This document shows, in pieces, positions 34,037-34,199 of a stretch of DNA of 34,199 bases. The notes below the pieces were generated by a model. The model ran no database searches. It worked only from the letters and a program-made list of their open reading frames with translations, and was not told the DNA's origin. Where the stretch lies: the NCBI GenBank assembly GCA_016932035.1, contig JAFGDR010000048.1:1-34199 (forward strand), read 5' to 3'. The position numbers and the translations under genes were made by a program. The stretch is from Candidatus Cloacimonadota bacterium. GTDB lineage: Bacteria; Cloacimonadota; Cloacimonadia; JGIOTU-2. How positions within the stretch are numbered: the first letter of the stretch is position 1; every line of letters starts with the position of its first letter.

Positions 34037-34199
34037 TTAGATTTCAATTATTGTTGCACCCCAAGAGTAACCCACTCCAAATCCAACTAGTAATACTTTA
34101 TCTTTTTCTTTAATAATTTTATTTTCGAGACAATCTTTAATTGCTATTGGAATAGTCGCTGATACTGTGTTCCCAGTTGAAAGCATATTATTGTAAAAT
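34037..34199 (-). CDS. 3-oxoacyl-ACP synthase III-like protein, C-terminal end (partial)
   Basis: On the minus strand the frame ending at the TAA at 34037-34039 is open to the window edge and reads MLSTGNTVSATIPIA and then VLLVGFGVGYSWGATIIEI. This is the typical KAS III (FabH-type) C-terminus: GNT holds the active-site asparagine, and the GFGxGxSWGA stretch is the end of the fold. It would condense an acyl-CoA starter with malonyl-ACP. Only 53 codons are inside the window. It precedes the ACP gene by 20 bases in the same direction. Confidence 0.88.
   Translation of the reverse strand, partial: FYNNMLSTGNTVSATIPIAIKDCLENKIIKEKDKVLLVGFGVGYSWGATIIEI

Overview
The window looks like a chromosomal piece of an uncultured, moderately AT-rich, Gram-negative bacterium of the FCB group (Fibrobacteres-Chlorobi-Bacteroidetes). 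Support for this comes from an S41 protease with a C-terminal type IX secretion (Por) sorting domain, several lipoproteins, a Wzi-like outer-membrane barrel, O-antigen/capsule sugar genes and a four-helix-bundle (S23-type) gene. A candidate phylum such as Cloacimonadota is my best guess from overall gene style, but no 16S or marker phylogeny is available here. There are no tRNA, rRNA, CRISPR or prophage signals.

Layout. (1) 1-2520, plus strand: the C-terminal end of a membrane glycosyltransferase family 2 protein, a flippase-like LPG-synthase-TM protein, a small coiled-coil lipoprotein and a secreted double-LysM protein, closed by a strong intrinsic terminator. (2) 2583-12208, plus strand: a housekeeping run of 7TM-HD cyclic-di-AMP phosphodiesterase (pgpH), ybeY, a CNNM/CBS ion-transport protein, a DUF3108 protein, a VanZ-like protein, hisS, a UDP-glucuronate-4-epimerase-like gene, aspS and a DUF2809 protein, closed by a terminator. 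Many junctions overlap or abut. (3) 12211-16148, minus strand: lipoprotein, zinc-ribbon protein, DUF47/PhoU-like protein, PiT phosphate transporter and pgk, read in that order, probably one transcription unit joining phosphate uptake with phosphoglycerate kinase. (4) 16279-21224, plus strand: a CTP-dependent polyprenol/phytol-kinase-like membrane protein, a C45 Ntn-hydrolase lipoprotein, a Cys-rich DUF3795 protein, then the S41 protease with T9SS tail. (5) 21500-27189, plus strand: a 1295-residue soluble multi-PAS/GAF histidine kinase followed at once by a REC-PAS-PAS histidine kinase; PAS domains are shared between the two. (6) 27233-27703: an S23-type four-helix-bundle gene bracketed by inverted TTAGGG-like short repeats; one repeat supplies the last codons and the stop of the neighbouring dehydrogenase. 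(7) 27686-34199, minus strand: surface-polysaccharide genes, namely nucleotide-sugar dehydrogenase, Wzi-like barrel, CapF-type cupin, RmlB-like dehydratase, left-handed-beta-helix acyltransferase, SDR reductase, acyl carrier protein and the end of a KAS III enzyme. The last part looks clearly more AT-rich than the rest.

How the genes fit together. Regions 1 and 7 serve the cell surface. The ACP, KAS III and ketoreductase-like SDR next to a beta-helix acyltransferase and an RmlB-like dehydratase suggest a dedicated small acyl-synthesis module that decorates a deoxy-sugar of the O-antigen or capsule. The kinase-C45-DUF3795 operon in region 4 has no function I can name and is a good candidate for something undescribed. 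Regions 2 and 3 are mostly core metabolism, translation and second-messenger turnover.
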